Shown piece by piece: positions 62,581 to 64,000 of a stretch of 64,000 nt of DNA. The notes under the pieces are model-generated. The model saw nothing but the letters and a program-made list of their open reading frames with translations. It was not told the origin of the DNA and did not search any database. The position numbers were made by a program, and so were the translations under genes. Each line of letters opens with the position of its first letter. Positions within the stretch are counted from its first letter, which is position 1. The stretch lies in NCBI RefSeq assembly GCF_014297275.1, contig NZ_JACOQK010000001.1:372001-436000 (forward strand). The letters are read 5' to 3'. This DNA comes from Clostridium facile (GTDB lineage Bacteria; Bacillota; Clostridia; Oscillospirales; Ruminococcaceae).

Positions 62581-62843
62581 AGGATCACCTTATCCCATAC
62601 AATGTATTTCTGGCCGCCTTGCTGCCTAAGTAAAACGACACAATCGCCTGTAGCTAAGTTTTTTAGATGATCCGTTACAATTAACTGTTCCTGGTCCAAA
62701 TTTAATTTCTGCTCCACCAAAATTTTCAATGGAGAACTGGAAACCACTTTTCCAAACGCAACCACAACAGGTTTTGTGTTCTCGACCGCTTCATTGGCGG
62801 CTTTTTTGATGAGTTCCAATAGATTTATCATATCAAGCAACAA
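62577..62843 (-). CDS. DUF2577 protein (XkdR-like)
   Basis: The protein has 88 residues. The start is unclear: TTG 62843 (or 62840) follows GAGGGGG, while ATG 62831 is too far from it. VVAFGKVVSSSPLKILVEQKLNLDQEQLIVTDHL and a C-terminal GDCVVLLRQQGGQKYIVWDKVI fit the family, an OB-like small baseplate protein. It overlaps the XkdQ-like gene by 11 bases. Confidence 0.87.
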   Translation of the reverse strand: MLLDMINLLELIKKAANEAVENTKPVVVAFGKVVSSSPLKILVEQKLNLDQEQLIVTDHLKNLATGDCVVLLRQQGGQKYIVWDKVIL

Positions 62844-63792
62844 ATTCGCCCCCTCTCAAAGTTAAATCCATGTAATGTTCATTGTCATTGAACGTGTGTT
62901 TGCATTTTTCTACCAGCATCATGTTCTTTACTTGTACATCCCCTAAATCCAGGATTACGGGCAACATACAACCAGCCCTAACCTTATTGTCTCCTAACGC
63001 ATTGGAAATAGAAAGATTTCGAGTTTTAGAATTATATAGGGAAAGTAGCGCATCCGCTTTGGCTGCGCCGTTTTCCCCTTCTTGTAAGGTTTCAAAGTAT
63101 TGCAGTACCCCCCAAGCGTTCATATGATTGCTGTCTTGGGCAATGTATACATCCCGCTTTCCTGTTTTTTCATTGTCAAATGTGAGCTTAATCCTGTTAT
63201 AAGTATTGTCATCAATGCTAGAAGTATAGTCATAGGATTTCGCTGTTTCATTATCAATCAATAAATTCAATTGCATGGACGCAATGTTTTTCAATGCTAT
63301 TTTCCCAAAATCGTCATACAGCACATAAATTTGGCCAGTGTTTTGCATGGTAACATCCAAAGCGTTTTGGATGATGTCAAACAAAGTAGTATTTTCTTCA
63401 ATTCTGGAAGCAATCCGATAGCCTGTATTCTCTAATACTCCTGTCTGCATATTGAAATCATCCGCAATCATTTGGATCACTTCTCCAGCGGTTTTATTGG
63501 AATACACATAGGTATCCTTGTTTTTTAAATACCTTAGTTGGTCGTAGGCGGTTACCTCAATGGCTTTATCTTCCTTACTTTTCTTTTTGAAAACAAATCC
63601 GTAAAAAAGATTGGCATCATCCACTTTTAACATTACAGGATCGCCTTCTTCTAACATTAGAGTGCTATCTGGTATAACAGTAAAAGTCAGCGTCCCAGGC
63701 ACCCCTTTCCGTTCTGTCTGCCAGGTAATCTTTTCTTTGATACAAGGCATGTAGACGGTTTCACCATGCTGGGTATATAGTTCTAATTTCAT
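62833..63792 (-). CDS. XkdQ-like tail hub protein (late control D family)
   Basis: The protein has 319 residues from ATG 63792, chosen because GGAGG is eight bases ahead; an in-frame GTG at 63801 touches the ribosome site. FTVIPDSTLMLEEGDPVMLKVDDANLFYGFVFKK, GEVIQMIADDFNMQTG and a C-terminal MLVEKCKHTFNDNEHYMDLTLRGG match the XkdQ hub family. It forms the tail tip hub below the tube, linked to the LysM protein. Confidence 0.9.
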   Translation of the reverse strand: MKLELYTQHGETVYMPCIKEKITWQTERKGVPGTLTFTVIPDSTLMLEEGDPVMLKVDDANLFYGFVFKKKSKEDKAIEVTAYDQLRYLKNKDTYVYSNKTAGEVIQMIADDFNMQTGVLENTGYRIASRIEENTTLFDIIQNALDVTMQNTGQIYVLYDDFGKIALKNIASMQLNLLIDNETAKSYDYTSSIDDNTYNRIKLTFDNEKTGKRDVYIAQDSNHMNAWGVLQYFETLQEGENGAAKADALLSLYNSKTRNLSISNALGDNKVRAGCMLPVILDLGDVQVKNMMLVEKCKHTFNDNEHYMDLTLRGGEFVA

Positions 63793-63804
63793 CCTATACA
63801 CCTC

Positions 63805-64000
63805 CTAAGCCGGAATCACCAATACCTGGCCTGGATAAATCAGGTTAGGATTCTGAATTTTGTCACGGTTGGCGTTATAGATTTTGGGGTATAAAGAGCC
63901 ATTTCCATAGAACCGTTTGGCAATATTCCATAGACAATCGCCTTTTACAACAGTGTAGCTCTGTGCGCCGCCAGAAGAAGGGGAATTGGAATTATTTCTT
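63805..64000 (-). CDS. LysM-containing tail protein (XkdP-like), partial
   Basis: Only the C-terminal 65 residues are in the window. They contain one LysM domain: [40 protein letters not shown] and GQVLVIPA before TAG (63807-63805). In PBSX-like phages XkdP stands here, between the tape measure and the XkdQ hub, and its LysM binds peptidoglycan. The rest lies beyond base 64000. Confidence 0.9.
   Translation of the reverse strand, partial: RNNSNSPSSGGAQSYTVVKGDCLWNIAKRFYGNGSLYPKIYNANRDKIQNPNLIYPGQVLVIPA

Larger units (their letters stand above)
53349..64000 (-). mobile_element. Prophage or tailocin, tail-to-lysis portion (contractile, PBSX-like)
   Basis: All genes run on the minus strand in the order LysM protein, XkdQ-like, DUF2577, XkdS-like, baseplate J, DUF2313, fibres, tail spike, CBM protein, holin-associated protein, holin, amidase. 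That matches the PBSX/contractile-tail late module. GC content is visibly higher than in the accessory operon beside it. No integrase, capsid or packaging genes are in the window, so a full phage and a tail-only bacteriocin cannot be told apart. The left end probably lies between the tRNA operon and 53400. Confidence 0.85.

Overview
The window looks like the chromosome of a low-GC, Gram-positive anaerobe of the class Clostridia, most likely gut-associated and perhaps of the Oscillospirales. The signs are AT-rich sigma-A promoters, strong AGGAGG ribosome sites, a MecA adaptor, a class B sortase with TG-type sorting signals, two large wall-anchored rhamnosidase-type enzymes with FIVAR repeats, Rnf-like subunits and a PBSX-like tail module. 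Assignment below class level is inference.

Layout. (1) 1-20742, all plus strand: a Wzx/Wzy-type capsule or exopolysaccharide locus. It holds two DegT-type aminotransferases, an ATP-grasp ligase, two initiating phosphoglycosyltransferases, three GT4 glycosyltransferases, a CMP-sugar synthetase-like protein, polymerase, pyruvyltransferase, an FrhB-like Fe-S oxidoreductase, a DUF115/MptE-like protein, flippase, epimerase and an HpcH/HpaI aldolase. It ends with a complete capE-capF-capG set for UDP-N-acetyl-L-fucosamine. (2) 21-24.7 kb: a VanZ-LCP fusion, a class B sortase and a sortase substrate, a plausible unit for attaching glycan and protein to the wall. (3) 25-36.4 kb: a GH78 and a GH106-like secreted enzyme sharing a C-terminal cassette, flanking a Ca2+/cation antiporter and an MscS channel. 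(4) 36.6-41 kb, minus strand: an XRE-regulator remnant, a DUF1871 pair, the GGGtGRT protein with its Fe-S scaffold partner, and an AEC transporter. (5) 41.3-50.3 kb: rpe, mecA, a stripped-down Rnf D-E-A set, a DUF4015-like membrane-anchored protein, a phosphosugar mutase, an ABC exporter and a DUF523 protein. (6) 50.4-51 kb: a five-gene tRNA operon (Gly, Arg, His, Gln, Gln). (7) 51.4-53.3 kb: a very AT-rich accessory operon (TIGR04255-like, Panacea antitoxin-like, RelE/HigB-like toxin candidate). (8) 53.4-64 kb, minus strand: the tail, baseplate, fibre and lysis module of a contractile-tailed prophage or tailocin, running out of the window.

The most unusual signal is the Rnf-like D-E-A trio at 42605-44838. 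It has the fold-defining motifs, but it lacks the RnfD flavinylation motif and three of the four cysteines that normally hold the intramembrane Fe-S cluster, and rnfC, rnfG and rnfB are absent nearby. Other leads are a possible aldolase-based route to a CMP-activated ulosonic acid in the capsule locus, the Panacea-type toxin-antitoxin candidate between the tRNA operon and the prophage, and perfect hairpins in three of the four tRNA spacers.
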